Positions 63,837-64,000 of a DNA stretch of 64,000 nucleotides are shown here, piece after piece. The notes beneath the pieces are model-generated. The model was not told the origin of the DNA and made no database searches. It was given only the letters and a program-made list of their open reading frames with translations. Every line of letters starts with the position of its first letter. The stretch's first letter is position 1. A program made the position numbers and the translations under genes. Source of the stretch: Neorhizobium vignae (GTDB lineage: Bacteria > Pseudomonadota > Alphaproteobacteria > Rhizobiales > Rhizobiaceae); the NCBI RefSeq assembly GCF_000732195.1, contig NZ_JNNU01000013.1, positions 124,001 through 188,000 of the forward strand. Direction: 5' to 3'.

Positions 63837-64000
63837 AAACAAATTTCCCGGCTAACCGATAACGCGACTCGACAGCAGAGGTCCGGCAGCCGACAGGCAT
63901 GAACCTCTTGCATTCCGGCCGCATGTTTTGCCGGCCTAAGCTCTCGAGGAACAGAACCGGAAGCCCACGCTCCCGTCTTCCAAACAACTGAAAATCAGTT

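Overview
The window looks like accessory DNA (a megaplasmid, chromid or genomic island) of an alphaproteobacterium of the Rhizobiales, most likely Rhizobiaceae. The grounds are high GC, dense ABC-type uptake and catabolic operons, a multi-HAMP hybrid kinase, a DUF982 protein, a SyrB-like coiled-coil protein, a rhizobial-type J-domain protein, and many insertion-sequence and pseudogene remnants. No rRNA, tRNA, replication origin or CRISPR array was recognised. All family calls come from reading motifs by eye; no database search was run.

Layout. 1-4.6 kb: a very large sensor histidine kinase on the minus strand, cut by the window edge, with 12 regular tandem HAMP units. 4.8-16.3 kb: an acid-sugar cluster with a DUF1537 kinase, a FadR-type regulator, an iron alcohol dehydrogenase, PdxA2, a cytoplasmic sialidase-like protein, an oligopeptide-type ABC importer with fused ATPases, and a DapA/NanA-family lyase. 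TTGTCAA half-sites lie in both control regions. 16.4-24.5 kb: an eight-gene minus-strand operon of an IclR regulator, two unknown proteins, an M19-type dipeptidase homologue and a spermidine/putrescine-type ABC importer. 24.8-27.1 kb: a cystine-type amino-acid ABC importer with an intercistronic hairpin.

27.4-33.7 kb is a scrapyard: a RelB/ParE-like toxin-antitoxin pair, a DUF982 gene, transposase, LysR and LigD fragments, a truncated J-domain gene and a frameshifted ISL3-family element with 42-bp terminal inverted repeats. 33.7-35.7 kb holds a chemoreceptor with its own terminator.

36.1-48.3 kb is a divergent catabolic regulon. A six-gene minus operon (TctC, TctB, TctA, a fumarylacetoacetase-family enzyme, an aldo/keto reductase, an MFS carrier) faces a LacI-type regulator and a plus operon (ADP-forming acyl-CoA ligase, SCP-x-like thiolase, DUF35 partner, enoyl-CoA hydratase). 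Two near-identical palindromes, AGACAACGTTGTCT and GGACAACGTTGTCT, lie before the regulator and before the CoA ligase, so the two arms are probably co-regulated. The likely scheme is tripartite uptake of a carboxylate, CoA activation, beta-oxidation-like steps and thiolysis.

48.9-55.7 kb is a second divergent cluster: a metallo-beta-lactamase-fold hydrolase and a NitT/TauT-type ABC importer with an embedded GntR regulator, facing a fumarylacetoacetase-family enzyme and a cyclase-family gene that seems to have lost an internal segment in frame. 56-64 kb is mostly decayed: a SyrB-like gene, a DUF1778/GNAT toxin-antitoxin pair, a 3-oxoacid CoA-transferase divergent from a PAS-LuxR regulator, and fragments of a LysR regulator, an ATC hydrolase and a TPR protein, plus small membrane ORFs.
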